Below are positions 43,541-51,639 of a stretch of 64,000 bases of DNA, one piece after another. The translations under genes and the position numbers were made by a program. This DNA comes from Falsiroseomonas sp050563535 (lineage in GTDB: Bacteria > Pseudomonadota > Alphaproteobacteria > Acetobacterales > Acetobacteraceae): NCBI RefSeq assembly GCF_050563535.1, contig NZ_JBNXUO010000001.1:124001-188000 (forward strand), written 5' to 3'. The notes below the pieces were generated by a model. The model saw only the letters and a program-made list of their open reading frames with translations. It was not told where the DNA came from and did no database searches. Positions within the stretch are counted from its first letter, which is position 1. Each line of letters opens with the position of its first letter.

Positions 43541-44995
43541 ATGGCCCTGCGCTGCGACCTCATCATCCGCGACGCCACGCTGTTCGACGGCACCGGCGCC
43601 CCGCGCCGCACCGGCGACCTGGGCGTGAAGGGCGACCGCATCGTGGCGGTCGGCGACCTCGGCGCCGCCAGCGCCGACCGGGAGGTGATCGCCACCGGCA
43701 AGGCGCTCGCCCCCGGCTTCATCGACGCCCACACCCATGACGACCGCGCCGTGCTGATGGGGGCCGAGGGCACGCTCTGCAAGACCAGCCAGGGTGTCAC
43801 CACTGTGGTCTGCGGCTGCTGCGGCGTCTCGCTCGCCCCCGCCCGCTTCCGCAAGGCCCCGCCGCCGCCGCTCGACCTGGTGGGGGCCGATGGCTGGTGG
43901 CGCTTCGGCGATTTCGGCGACTACGCGCACGCCATCAACAGCCGCGGGTCGGAGGTGAACACCTACGCCCTGGTCGGCAACCAGACGTTGCGGGTCGAGG
44001 CGATGGACGGCGACGTCTACCGCCCGGCGAAGGACAGCGAGATCCACCACATGCACCAGCGGGTGAAGCAGGCGATGGCGGAAGGCGCCTCCGGCTTCTC
44101 CACCGGGCTGTACTACCCCCCCAACATGCATGCCACCACGGATGAGGTGGTGGCTATCACCGAGGCGCTGAAGCCCTTCGACGGCCTCTATTCCACCCAT
44201 ATGCGCGACGAGGCGAACCGCGTCCTCGCCTCCATCGAGGAGACGATGGAGATTGGCCGGCGCGCCGGCGTGCAGGTGCAGATCAGCCACCACAAATGCT
44301 CCCTGCCGGAGAACTACGGCCGCAGCATCCAGACGCTGCCGCTGCTCGACGCCTATGCGCGCACGCAGCAGGTCGCCTACGACGTCTATCCCTATCCCGC
44401 CGGATCGACCGTGCTGATGCCGGACCGCCTGCGCGACGACGTGCCGGTGATGATCACTTGGTCGATCCCGCACCCCGAGATGGCCGGTCGCTACCTGTCC
44501 GAGATCGCGCGCGGCTGGAACACCGACATCCGCATGGCCGCCGAACGCCTGCTGCCCGCGGGCCAGATCAGCTTCCAGATGGACGAGGACGACGTCCGGC
44601 GCATCATGGCGCATCCCATGTCCATGATCGGCAGCGACGGCATCCCGCATGACGCGCATCCACATCCGCGGCTCTGGGGCACCTTTCCGCGCGTGCTCGG
44701 CCACTATGCGCGCGGGCTCGGCCTGTTCAGCATGGAGGTCGCGGTCCACAAGATGACCGGCCGCTGCGCCGAGGCGTACGGCATCGTGGACCGTGGCGTG
44801 CTGCGCGAAGGCGCCTATGCCGACCTGGTGCTGTTCGACCCCGCCACGGTCATCGACGCCGCCACCTTCGAGGACCCGAAGCAGCCCTCGATCGGGATCG
44901 AGGAGGTCTGGGCCAATGGCGTGCCCACCTTCGTCGCCGGCAAGGGCGCGACGGGGGAACGGCCGGGGCGGCTGGTGACCCGCCACCGGGGGTGA
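43541..44995 (+). CDS. N-acyl-D-amino-acid deacylase (amidohydrolase)
   Basis: 484 residues. The start LRCDLIIRDATLFDGTGAPR and the metal motif GFIDAHTHDDRAVL (His64, His66) belong to the D-aminoacylase group. The segment GVTTVVCGCCGVSLAP carries the conserved metal-site cysteine. LYSTHMRDEANRV and VQISHHKCS give further ligands; a late IGSDGIPHDAHPHPRLWGTF is typical. It releases D-amino acids from N-acyl forms. An ATG at 43517 would add eight residues. It overlaps the next gene by 4 bp. It matches the nearby hydantoin genes in theme. Confidence 0.95.
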   Translation: MALRCDLIIRDATLFDGTGAPRRTGDLGVKGDRIVAVGDLGAASADREVIATGKALAPGFIDAHTHDDRAVLMGAEGTLCKTSQGVTTVVCGCCGVSLAPARFRKAPPPPLDLVGADGWWRFGDFGDYAHAINSRGSEVNTYALVGNQTLRVEAMDGDVYRPAKDSEIHHMHQRVKQAMAEGASGFSTGLYYPPNMHATTDEVVAITEALKPFDGLYSTHMRDEANRVLASIEETMEIGRRAGVQVQISHHKCSLPENYGRSIQTLPLLDAYARTQQVAYDVYPYPAGSTVLMPDRLRDDVPVMITWSIPHPEMAGRYLSEIARGWNTDIRMAAERLLPAGQISFQMDEDDVRRIMAHPMSMIGSDGIPHDAHPHPRLWGTFPRVLGHYARGLGLFSMEVAVHKMTGRCAEAYGIVDRGVLREGAYADLVLFDPATVIDAATFEDPKQPSIGIEEVWANGVPTFVAGKGATGERPGRLVTRHRG

Positions 44996-45459
44996 TCCGC
45001 CCCCTCGCGCGGCTGGCGGGGCGCCTGCCGTGGCGCGCGCGCGCGGCGCTGCCGCAGGACGGGCGGCAGCGCACCGCGCTCAAGGCCGTGGTTGCCGCGG
45101 CGCTGCTGCTGGGGGGCCTGACGCTGCTGGCCCATGCCTGCAGCGGCGGCTGGGCCACCCGGCCGGAGATGGAGCGGTTCACCAGGCTCGGCCCGCGCCA
45201 GGGCCCGGCGACGCTGGAACGCGAGTTGCTCGCCGCCTTCCCGCCCGGCAGCGATGTCGGCCCGGTCTTCGCACGCCTGGAACGGCTGGGCTTCGATTGC
45301 GGCGCCGCGCTCGACCCGACCCGCGGCGGCGCCTGCCGCTTCCGCGCCCGGCGCGAGGATGGGCGCGTGGCCAGCATGGTGCTCGAGGTCAGCCATGACG
45401 GGCTGCGCCTGCGGGGGCTGGCGGCGCGGATGAGCATCGAGGCGCCGCGGCGGGATTGA
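44992..45459 (+). CDS. Hypothetical membrane-anchored protein
   Basis: 155 residues, no family recognised. After a basic start comes one hydrophobic helix (ALKAVVAAALLLGGLTLLAHA, about 28-49), then a soluble periplasmic-looking domain with two cysteines (FDCGAALDPTRGGACRFRAR) that may form a disulfide. GTG start, overlapping the D-aminoacylase stop (GTGA), so it is co-translated. Possibly an envelope helper; no function can be given. Confidence 0.75.
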   Translation: MIRPLARLAGRLPWRARAALPQDGRQRTALKAVVAAALLLGGLTLLAHACSGGWATRPEMERFTRLGPRQGPATLERELLAAFPPGSDVGPVFARLERLGFDCGAALDPTRGGACRFRARREDGRVASMVLEVSHDGLRLRGLAARMSIEAPRRD

Positions 45460-45490
45460 CAAAGGTCAGTATTGCTGACGTGATCCGGGG

Positions 45491-46075
45491 ATGGAGAACT
45501 GGCTTCCCCTGCTGGGCTTCGCCATCGCCGGGTCGGTGACGCCGGGGCCGAACGTGCTGATGGTGGCGGCCGCGGCGGCGGGGCACGGGTTGCGCGCGGT
45601 GGTGCCGCACATGCTGGGCATCACCTTCGGCTTCGCGGGGATGGTGCTGCTGACCGGCTTCGGCCTGGCCGCGCCGCTGGCGGCAAGCCCGGCGCTGCAT
45701 GGGGTGCTGCGCTGGGCGGGCGCGGCCTGGCTGGTCTGGCTGGCCTGGAAGATCGCCAGCGCCGCGCCACGCGCGGCCGATGCGCGCCCGCCGCTCGGCT
45801 TCCTCGGCGCGGCGGGCTTCCAGTGGGTGAACCCGAAGGCCTGGATGCTGGTGGCCGCGGCGATCCCCACCTTCACCACCGAGGCCGCGCCGCTGCTGCC
45901 GCAGGTGCTGGCGATCTCCGCCGCCTTCTTCGTCGTGCAGATCCCCTGCCTGCTGGTCTGGGCGGGGATCGGCGTCGGCGCCGGGCGCCTGCTGCGCGAA
46001 CCGGGCCGGCTGCGCGCCTTCAACATCGCCATGGCGCTGCTGCTGGTCGCCAGCCTGGTCCCGATCCTGCGCTGA
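45491..46075 (+). CDS. LysE family amino-acid exporter
   Basis: 194 residues with about six hydrophobic helices. The family start FAIAGSVTPGPNVLMVAAAA and the block GFQWVNPKAWMLVAAAIPTF are clear. LysE/RhtB proteins export amino acids or similar small molecules by proton exchange. Its position after the D-aminoacylase genes suggests a role in removing excess amino acids. It is convergent with the thiamine-diphosphate enzyme genes, 17 bp between stops. Confidence 0.93.
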   Translation: MENWLPLLGFAIAGSVTPGPNVLMVAAAAAGHGLRAVVPHMLGITFGFAGMVLLTGFGLAAPLAASPALHGVLRWAGAAWLVWLAWKIASAAPRAADARPPLGFLGAAGFQWVNPKAWMLVAAAIPTFTTEAAPLLPQVLAISAAFFVVQIPCLLVWAGIGVGAGRLLREPGRLRAFNIAMALLLVASLVPILR

Positions 46076-46092
46076 CCAATCCGGGCAGGCAC

Positions 46093-46680
46093 TCAGGCCG
46101 GCCGGAAGCCCAGCGCCATCCGGAAGCGGTTCTTGACGAAGACGCCGTCGCGCGGCGGCAGGGCGCGGGGCAGGTTCACCGCGGCGATCTTCGCCACCGC
46201 CAGGTTCAGCCCCGCCTTCGCGTGGATGCGCCGGCGCAGCGGCTCCACCCCCTGGCGTTCCGTCACCAGGTCCACCACCGGGAAGCCGCAGGCCTCGGCC
46301 ACCCTGGTGAACTCGATGCCCTGGCCCGCATGGCTCGCCTGCATCCCGGTCTCGCCGAAATGGCCGTTGTCGAGGATGACGATGGACAGGTTCGGCGGCC
46401 GCCGCAGCGCGACCGTGGCCAGCGCGCCGAAGCCCATCAGCGCCTCGCCGTCGCCGGTCAGGACCAGCACCGGCCGCCCCGGCTGCGCGGTGGCGAGGCC
46501 GAGGCCCACCGTCATCGCGCTGCCCATCGCGGCCCAGAGGTAGTAGTTCAGGTCGTGGTCGCCCGCCGCCATCACGTCGTAGCTCGGCGAGCCGAGGCCG
46601 CTGACCACCAGCAGGTCGCCACGGTCCTTCAGCAGGTCGGCGACGACGGCGCGCCGGTCCAGGGTTCCGCCCGCGCTCAC
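46093..46680 (-). CDS. Thiamine-diphosphate decarboxylase, beta (TPP-binding) subunit
   Basis: 195 residues. The cofactor motif starts GDGEALMGFGALATVALRR and ends ILDNGHFGETGMQ, the pattern of split sulfopyruvate/phosphonopyruvate decarboxylases (ComE-like). A GTG start overlaps the alpha-subunit stop (GTGA). The two subunits together equal one decarboxylase chain. The true 2-oxoacid substrate cannot be read from the sequence. Confidence 0.9.
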   Translation of the reverse strand: MSAGGTLDRRAVVADLLKDRGDLLVVSGLGSPSYDVMAAGDHDLNYYLWAAMGSAMTVGLGLATAQPGRPVLVLTGDGEALMGFGALATVALRRPPNLSIVILDNGHFGETGMQASHAGQGIEFTRVAEACGFPVVDLVTERQGVEPLRRRIHAKAGLNLAVAKIAAVNLPRALPPRDGVFVKNRFRMALGFRPA

Positions 46681-47216
46681 TTCACCCACTCCTTCTCGCC
46701 GATCAGGCGCTGGCCCAGCAGCACGGCGCAGGCGCCGTCGCCCTCGAACGCCATGGTGGCGGCGCCGCGCAGCAGGGGCGCGACGTCCTTCGGTTCGTCG
46801 GCGCGCCAGACCATCGTGCCCATCAGCCGCAGCGCCGCTTCCGTCGCCTGGCCCATCGGGTTCTGGTGCTGGTTGAATTCCGCCCAGTCGCCGCGCATCG
46901 TCACCACCGCCAGGAAGGGGAAGCGCGCGCAGGCGACGAGGCCGAGCGTGTTGATGCAGTTGCCGACGCCGGAGGACTGCATCAGCAGCGCCCCGCGTTC
47001 CCCGCCGAGCCAGGCGCCCACCAGGTAGCCGATCCCCTCCTCCTCCGTCGTCAGCACGACCGAATGGATGTCCGGGTCCGCCTCGGCCAGGCGGATGGCG
47101 GTGGAATGGCCGGCATCGGGCACATAGGCGATGTGCTTCACGCCGGCTGCCTTCAGCACGTCGAACACGTCCCGCCGCCAGTCCGGGGCCGGCGCCCCCG
47201 CAGCTTCCGCCACCAT
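46677..47216 (-). CDS. Thiamine-diphosphate decarboxylase, alpha (PYR) subunit
   Basis: 179 residues, the PYR domain of a split decarboxylase (ComD-like). The catalytic Glu lies in VLTTEEEGIGYLVGAWLGGE, the site that activates the cofactor, and QSSGVGNCINTLGLVA follows. It starts the two-gene operon and is divergent from a LysR regulator, 110 bp away, probably its controller. It may act on sulfopyruvate, phosphonopyruvate or another 2-oxoacid. Confidence 0.9.
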   Translation of the reverse strand: MVAEAAGAPAPDWRRDVFDVLKAAGVKHIAYVPDAGHSTAIRLAEADPDIHSVVLTTEEEGIGYLVGAWLGGERGALLMQSSGVGNCINTLGLVACARFPFLAVVTMRGDWAEFNQHQNPMGQATEAALRLMGTMVWRADEPKDVAPLLRGAATMAFEGDGACAVLLGQRLIGEKEWVK

Positions 47217-47293
47217 GCGAACCCTCCCTGCGCCACCGCGCGGCGCCCGGCGGCATCATGCCCCAGGGGACGCTATCGCAGGGCTAGAAGGTT

Positions 47294-47304
47294 GCTCATT
47301 GAGC
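47294..47304. promoter_or_regulatory. Palindrome in the divergent space, possible LysR site
   Basis: GCTCA-T-TGAGC, a perfect 11-bp palindrome, is 23 bp before the LysR start and 78 bp before the decarboxylase alpha start. LysR proteins often bind such sites between divergent genes. Confidence 0.4.
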
Positions 47305-47326
47305 TATGCCGTGATTGTCTGGGTCC

Positions 47327-48271
47327 ATGGACCTGCGCCAGCTCAACACCTTCCTCCAGGTTGCCGAACTCGGCAGCCTGAGCAAGGCGGCGGACCGGCT
47401 CCGCATCGCCCAGCCCGCGCTCAGCCGCCAGGTCCGCCTGCTGGAAGGGGAGCTGAAGGTCCCGCTGTTCACCCGCCACGGCCGCGGCATGGTCCTGACC
47501 CCGGCGGGCGAGATGCTGCGCAGCCGCGCAGCCGCCATCCTGCGCGAGGTGGAGGAGACGCGGGCCGGCCTGATGCAGGAAGCCGGCGCCGTGCGGGGGC
47601 GTGTGGTCTTCGGCCTGCCGCCCACGGTCGGCGCCGTGGTCGCCACCCGCCTGGTGGAGCGGTTCCTGACCGCGCATCCCGAGGTGACGCTGCGCGTCGT
47701 GCAGGCCTTCAGCGGCTACCTGCTGGAATGGCTGCAGGGTGGGGAGGTGGACATCGCCGTGGTCTATGCCGGGGCCCGTGCGGCGGGCGTCCGCGCCTCG
47801 CCCCTGCTGGTCGAGACGCTCTGCTTCGTCACCCCGGCGGAAGCCGCGCTGCCCGCCCACCACGCCGTCCGGTTCGAGGAGGTGGCGCGCCGCCGCCTCA
47901 TCCTGCCCGGGCCGCAGCACGGGCTGCGCCTGCTGGTGGAAGCGGAGGCGGGGCGCCGCGCCATCGCGCTCGATGTCGCGGTGGAGGCGGACGACCTGCC
48001 GGTGCTGAAGGGCCTGGTGCTGCGGGGCCTCGGCGCCACCATCCTGCCGCGCGCCGCCGTGCATGAGGAGGTGGCGGCAGGCCGGCTCTGCGCGGCGCCG
48101 ATCATCGATCCCCATCTCTCGCGCAAGCTCGTCGTGGCGGAACCGCTCGGCCGCCAGCCTTCCAATGCCGTCCGCCGCTTCGCAGCCGTGCTGCGGGAGG
48201 AGGTGTCGGCCATGGTGCGGGGCGGGGTGTGGGACGGGCAGCTCCTCTCGCCCGATGCATCGCCGGCATAG
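47327..48271 (+). CDS. LysR family transcriptional regulator
   Basis: 314 residues. N-terminal helix-turn-helix (MDLRQLNTFLQVAELGSLSKAADRLRIAQPALSRQVRLLE) and a C-terminal periplasmic-binding-like effector domain (from about 90: RGRVVFGLPPTVGAVV). It resembles the NAC/CbbR-like branch. Divergent from the decarboxylase operon, it is likely to control it in response to a 2-oxoacid or related ligand. The start at 47327 is chosen over one four codons upstream because LysR proteins begin with MDLRQL. Confidence 0.93.
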   Translation: MDLRQLNTFLQVAELGSLSKAADRLRIAQPALSRQVRLLEGELKVPLFTRHGRGMVLTPAGEMLRSRAAAILREVEETRAGLMQEAGAVRGRVVFGLPPTVGAVVATRLVERFLTAHPEVTLRVVQAFSGYLLEWLQGGEVDIAVVYAGARAAGVRASPLLVETLCFVTPAEAALPAHHAVRFEEVARRRLILPGPQHGLRLLVEAEAGRRAIALDVAVEADDLPVLKGLVLRGLGATILPRAAVHEEVAAGRLCAAPIIDPHLSRKLVVAEPLGRQPSNAVRRFAAVLREEVSAMVRGGVWDGQLLSPDASPA

Positions 48272-48347
48272 GTGGTCGGCCGCGATTCTAGTTCCGGCCC
48301 GGTGCCGCCAGGCCCAATTTGCCGCCCGACAACCCGCCGAGCGCCCG

Positions 48348-49517
48348 ATGGACATGCACAGCCCCGCCGCCGACCCGCATGCCGAGATCCGGGAGGAGGT
48401 GCGCAAGCTCTGCGCCCGCTTCCCCGGTGAGTACTGGCGCGAGCTCGACGCACGCCGCGGCTACCCGACCGAATTCGTCACCGCGCTGACCGAGGCCGGC
48501 TACCTCGGCGCGCTGATCCCGGAGGAGTTCGGCGGCGCCGGCCTGCCGCTGTCCGCCGCGGCCGCCATCCTCGAGACCATCCATGCCGAGGGCTGCAACG
48601 GCGCCGCCTGCCACGCGCAGATGTACATCATGGGCACGATCCTGAAGCACGGGTCGGCCGATCAGAAGGCGCGGTACCTGCCCGCCATCGCGTCCGGCGC
48701 GCTGCGGCTGCAGGCCTTCGGCGTGACGGAGCCGACCAGCGGCACCGACACCACCGCGCTCCGCACCTTCGCCCGGCGCGAGGGGGACCGCTACATCGTC
48801 AACGGCCAGAAGATCTGGACCAGCCGCGCCGAGCATTCGGACCTGATGCTGCTGCTCGCCCGCACCACGCCGCGCGACGGGGTGGCGAAGAAGACCGAAG
48901 GGCTGTCGACCTTCATCGTGGACATGCGCGCGGCGCTGGGCAACGGCCTCACCATCCGTCCGATCCGCACGATGATGAACCACAATTCCTGCGAGGTCTT
49001 CTTCGACAACATGGAGGTGCCGGCCGAAAACCTCGTCGGCGTCGAGGGCAAGGGCTTCCGCTACATCCTCGACGGGATGAACGCCGAACGCCTGCTGATC
49101 GCGTCGGAGAGCGTCGGCGACGCCAAGTGGTTCACGCGGAAATCGGTGGAATACAGCAAGTCCCGCGTGCTGTTCGGCAAGCCGATCGGCGCGAACCAGG
49201 GCGTGCAGTTCCCGATCGCCAGGGCCTATGCACAGATGCGCGCGGCAGAGGCCATCGTCCACCAGGGCCTGGCGAAGTTCGAGCGCGGCGAGCCCTGCGG
49301 CGAGGAGGCGAACATGGGCAAGATGCTCGCCGCCGACGCCGCCTGGGCGGCGGCCGAGGCCTGCGTGCAGACCCATGGCGGCTTCGGCTTCGCCGAGGAA
49401 TACGACATCGAGCGCAAGTTCCGTGAGGCGCGGCTGTACCAGGTGGCGCCGATCAGCACGAACCTGGTGCTGGGCTATATCGGGGAACATGTGCTGGGCA
49501 TGCCGCGGAGCTACTGA
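48348..49517 (+). CDS. Acyl-CoA dehydrogenase
   Basis: 389 residues of the flavin-dependent acyl-CoA dehydrogenases. FAD/substrate segments QAFGVTEPTSGTDTTALRT and YIVNGQKIWTSRAEHSDL, and the C-terminal QTHGGFGFAEEYDIERKFRE are present. It oxidises an acyl-CoA to the enoyl-CoA; chain specificity is not evident. The start MDMHSPA is chosen because the earlier frame overlaps the LysR gene and is not conserved. It is paired with a CoA transferase 2 bp downstream; together they activate and oxidise an acid. Confidence 0.94.
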   Translation: MDMHSPAADPHAEIREEVRKLCARFPGEYWRELDARRGYPTEFVTALTEAGYLGALIPEEFGGAGLPLSAAAAILETIHAEGCNGAACHAQMYIMGTILKHGSADQKARYLPAIASGALRLQAFGVTEPTSGTDTTALRTFARREGDRYIVNGQKIWTSRAEHSDLMLLLARTTPRDGVAKKTEGLSTFIVDMRAALGNGLTIRPIRTMMNHNSCEVFFDNMEVPAENLVGVEGKGFRYILDGMNAERLLIASESVGDAKWFTRKSVEYSKSRVLFGKPIGANQGVQFPIARAYAQMRAAEAIVHQGLAKFERGEPCGEEANMGKMLAADAAWAAAEACVQTHGGFGFAEEYDIERKFREARLYQVAPISTNLVLGYIGEHVLGMPRSY

Positions 49518-49519
49518 GC

Positions 49520-50647
49520 ATGTCGCGCCCGCTGGAAGGCCTCCTTGTCGTCGCGATGGAACAGGCGGTCGCCGCGCCGACCTGTTCGCTGCGGCTGGCC
49601 GATGCCGGCGCGCGCGTCATCAAGATCGAACGCGCGGACGGCGACTTCGCCCGCGGCTACGACCGCGCGGCGGCCGGCCAGTCCAGCTACTTCGTCTGGC
49701 TGAACCGGGGGAAGGAAAGCCTGACCCTCGACATCAAGCGGCCCGAGGACCACGCGCTGCTCGGGCGGCTGCTGGCGAGGGCGGACGTCTTCATCCAGAA
49801 CCTCGCCCCCGGCGCCATGGCCCGCGCCGGCTTCGGCAGCGCGGAGTTGCGCGCGAGGCACCCGCGCCTCATCACCGTGGACATCTCCGGCTACGGGGAG
49901 GAAGGGCCCTACGCGGCGATGAAGGCCTATGACCTGCTGGTGCAGGCCGAATCGGGGCTTGCCACCGTCACCGGCCATCCGGCAGGGCCGGGCCGCGTCG
50001 GCGTTTCCGTCGTCGACATCGCCTGCGGCATGAACGCCCATGCGGCGGTGCTGGAGGCGCTGATCGAGCGCGGCATCACCGGGCGCGGCAAGGGTATCGC
50101 GGTCAGCCTTTTCGACGGGATGGCGGACTGGATGAACGTGCCCCTGCTGTTCTTCGAGGGCACGGGAAGGGCGCCGCAGCGCGTGGGCCTCGCCCATCCC
50201 TCCATCTGCCCCTATGGCGCCTTCGCCACCGCGGATGGCGCGCTGGTGCTCATCTCCATCCAGAACGAACGCGAATGGGCCGCCTTCTGCACGGGCTTCC
50301 TGGCCGAGCCGGGCCTGGCGGCGCGGGAGGGCTGGCGCAGCAACACCGAACGGGTCGCCAACCGCGCCGCGGTGGACGCGCATGTCGGCGCCGCCTTCGC
50401 CCGGCTGACGCGGGAGGAGGCGAGCGCGCGGCTGCTCGCGGCCGGCACCGCCTTCGGGCTGGTGAACGGCGTGGCGGAGCTGGCGGCGCACCCCGCACTG
50501 CGCCGGATCGAGGTGGAGACGCCGAACGGCCCGGTCGCCATGGCCGCGCCCGCCGCCCGCTTCTCCGACGGTGCCCGGCCGCCGGGCCGGGTCCCCGCGC
50601 TTGGCGAGCACACGGCGGCGATCCGCGCGGAATTCGCCGAATCCTGA
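49520..50647 (+). CDS. Class III CoA transferase (CaiB/BaiF)
   Basis: 375 residues. It starts PLEGLLVVAMEQAVAAPTCS and holds the catalytic Asp138 in MKAYDLLVQAESGL, together with RLITVDISGYGEEGPY before it. These enzymes move CoA between acids such as formyl-CoA and oxalate or carnitine. Follows the acyl-CoA dehydrogenase by 2 bp, so they form one unit. Substrate not predictable. Confidence 0.94.
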   Translation: MSRPLEGLLVVAMEQAVAAPTCSLRLADAGARVIKIERADGDFARGYDRAAAGQSSYFVWLNRGKESLTLDIKRPEDHALLGRLLARADVFIQNLAPGAMARAGFGSAELRARHPRLITVDISGYGEEGPYAAMKAYDLLVQAESGLATVTGHPAGPGRVGVSVVDIACGMNAHAAVLEALIERGITGRGKGIAVSLFDGMADWMNVPLLFFEGTGRAPQRVGLAHPSICPYGAFATADGALVLISIQNEREWAAFCTGFLAEPGLAAREGWRSNTERVANRAAVDAHVGAAFARLTREEASARLLAAGTAFGLVNGVAELAAHPALRRIEVETPNGPVAMAAPAARFSDGARPPGRVPALGEHTAAIRAEFAES

Positions 50648-50657
50648 CCGGCCGGGA

Positions 50658-51284
50658 TCAGTCCCGCGCCTCGGCCACCTCGTAGACGAAGGGCGGGGGC
50701 TCCGGCGGGGGCAGGGGGATCGGTGCGAGCGCCAGTTGCGCCGCCTCCTCGCCACCCGGCCAGGCGGCGAGCACGCGCGCGCGGTAGGCCTCGCCCCGCG
50801 GCGCGTTGCGGGAATGATAGGCGGCGACGGCGGCGGGCCAATCGCCGAACTCGTCATGCAGCCGGACCAGGAAGCGCGCGGCGTAGCGGACATTGGCCAG
50901 CGGATCGAGCGCGTGGGCGGGGCTGGCGAAGGCATCGGGGTGGTGGTGCAGGTTCACCTGCATGCAGCCGGCATCGATCAGCGTCGTCCCGGCCATGCGC
51001 AGCAGCAGGACCTCCCGGATGGCGTCCTCCCGCTCGGCGAAATAGGCGCCGCGGCCATTGGCCCGCACGGCCCAGGCCCAGGGCGTCACCTCGCCGCGCG
51101 CGTCGGCGCGGCCGGATTCCACCAGCGCGATCGCCATCAGCAGCCCGGGCGGCAGCGCCGCCTCGCGCTCCACCTGCCGTATCGCCTGGCGGCAGGCGAG
51201 GCCGGGGTCGGGCAGTCTCTGGGCGGAAGCCGCGCCGCTGGCGCCAAGGAGCAGCAGGAGGAAGGACAGCAGGCGCAGGGGCAT
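50658..51284 (-). CDS. Lytic transglycosylase, exported
   Basis: 208 residues. A signal peptide (MPLRLLSFLLLLLGASGAASA) leads an SLT-like domain: GLLMAIALVESGRADARGEV gives the catalytic Glu in the ES pair, then GCMQVNLHHHPDAFASP and YAARFLVRLHDEFGDWPAAV. It cuts glycan strands of peptidoglycan in the periplasm. An open frame extends upstream into the small-RNA region; the start at 51284 is fixed by the signal peptide. It converges on the CoA transferase with 10 bp between. Confidence 0.93.
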   Translation of the reverse strand: MPLRLLSFLLLLLGASGAASAQRLPDPGLACRQAIRQVEREAALPPGLLMAIALVESGRADARGEVTPWAWAVRANGRGAYFAEREDAIREVLLLRMAGTTLIDAGCMQVNLHHHPDAFASPAHALDPLANVRYAARFLVRLHDEFGDWPAAVAAYHSRNAPRGEAYRARVLAAWPGGEEAAQLALAPIPLPPPEPPPFVYEVAEARD

Positions 51285-51373
51285 CGGGGGGGTGCTCCAT
51301 CCTTGTCGCGCCGGCCTTCCTCCCCCCGAGGTCTGCCGGCGTCGCATGTCTGTGTTGCAGTGCAAAAAGAGGC

Positions 51374-51402
51374 TTGCGCCTCCAGGGTCCGGTCCATAGA
51401 TT
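51374..51402 (+). promoter_or_regulatory. Sigma-70 promoter of the small RNA
   Basis: TTGCGC (51374-51379), 17 bp, TAGATT (51397-51402): an ideally spaced promoter. Transcription should begin around 51409. Confidence 0.7.
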
Positions 51403-51408
51403 GTGCAT

Positions 51409-51498
51409 CGCAGCAACACGGAACTCCCGCGTTGTCTGTCTTTCTTGGACGTTTCCTCCCTAAACTCGGCGGTGCCGCAAGGCACCGCCCTTTTTTTT
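51409..51498 (+). ncRNA. Probable trans-acting small RNA, mmgR/alpha-r8-like
   Basis: About 90 nt from the predicted start to the T8 run. A first stem forms from CAACACG and CGCGTTG. A single-stranded centre follows with GACGTTTCCTCCCTAAAC; the conserved TTTCCTCCCT is, as I recall, the hallmark of the alphaproteobacterial mmgR (alpha-r8) RNAs. A strong terminator hairpin ends it. Promoter, length and layout all agree. The CCTCCC can pair with ribosome-binding sites of target mRNAs, so it probably regulates translation, possibly with Hfq. Family assignment is from motif memory. Confidence 0.72.
51468..51498 (+). terminator. Intrinsic terminator of the small RNA
   Basis: GGCGGTGCC-GCAA-GGCACCGCC, a perfect 9-bp stem with a GNRA-type loop, then C and eight T. 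This is the clearest intrinsic terminator in the window. Confidence 0.9.
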
Positions 51499-51639
51499 GG
51501 TCAATGGTGCTGACGCATCAGCCCGGCGCCGGACGCCGCTGCCCCGGCCGGCCCCTTCCCGGCGGGCCGCGGCCCCGCCTTCCGGTCTGCCCGCATTCGC
51601 GCCCGCGCGCCATGCAACAAGCGCCGGACCCGGCCCCGC

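Larger units (their letters stand above)
51285..51639. other. Intergenic region with small-RNA gene
   Basis: No protein gene fits in this 355-bp gap. It contains a promoter (51374-51402), the probable small RNA (51409-51498) and its terminator. From 51500 to 51639 I see nothing clear except the leftover G+C-rich DNA beyond the 3' end of the formylglutamate gene. Confidence 0.7.
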
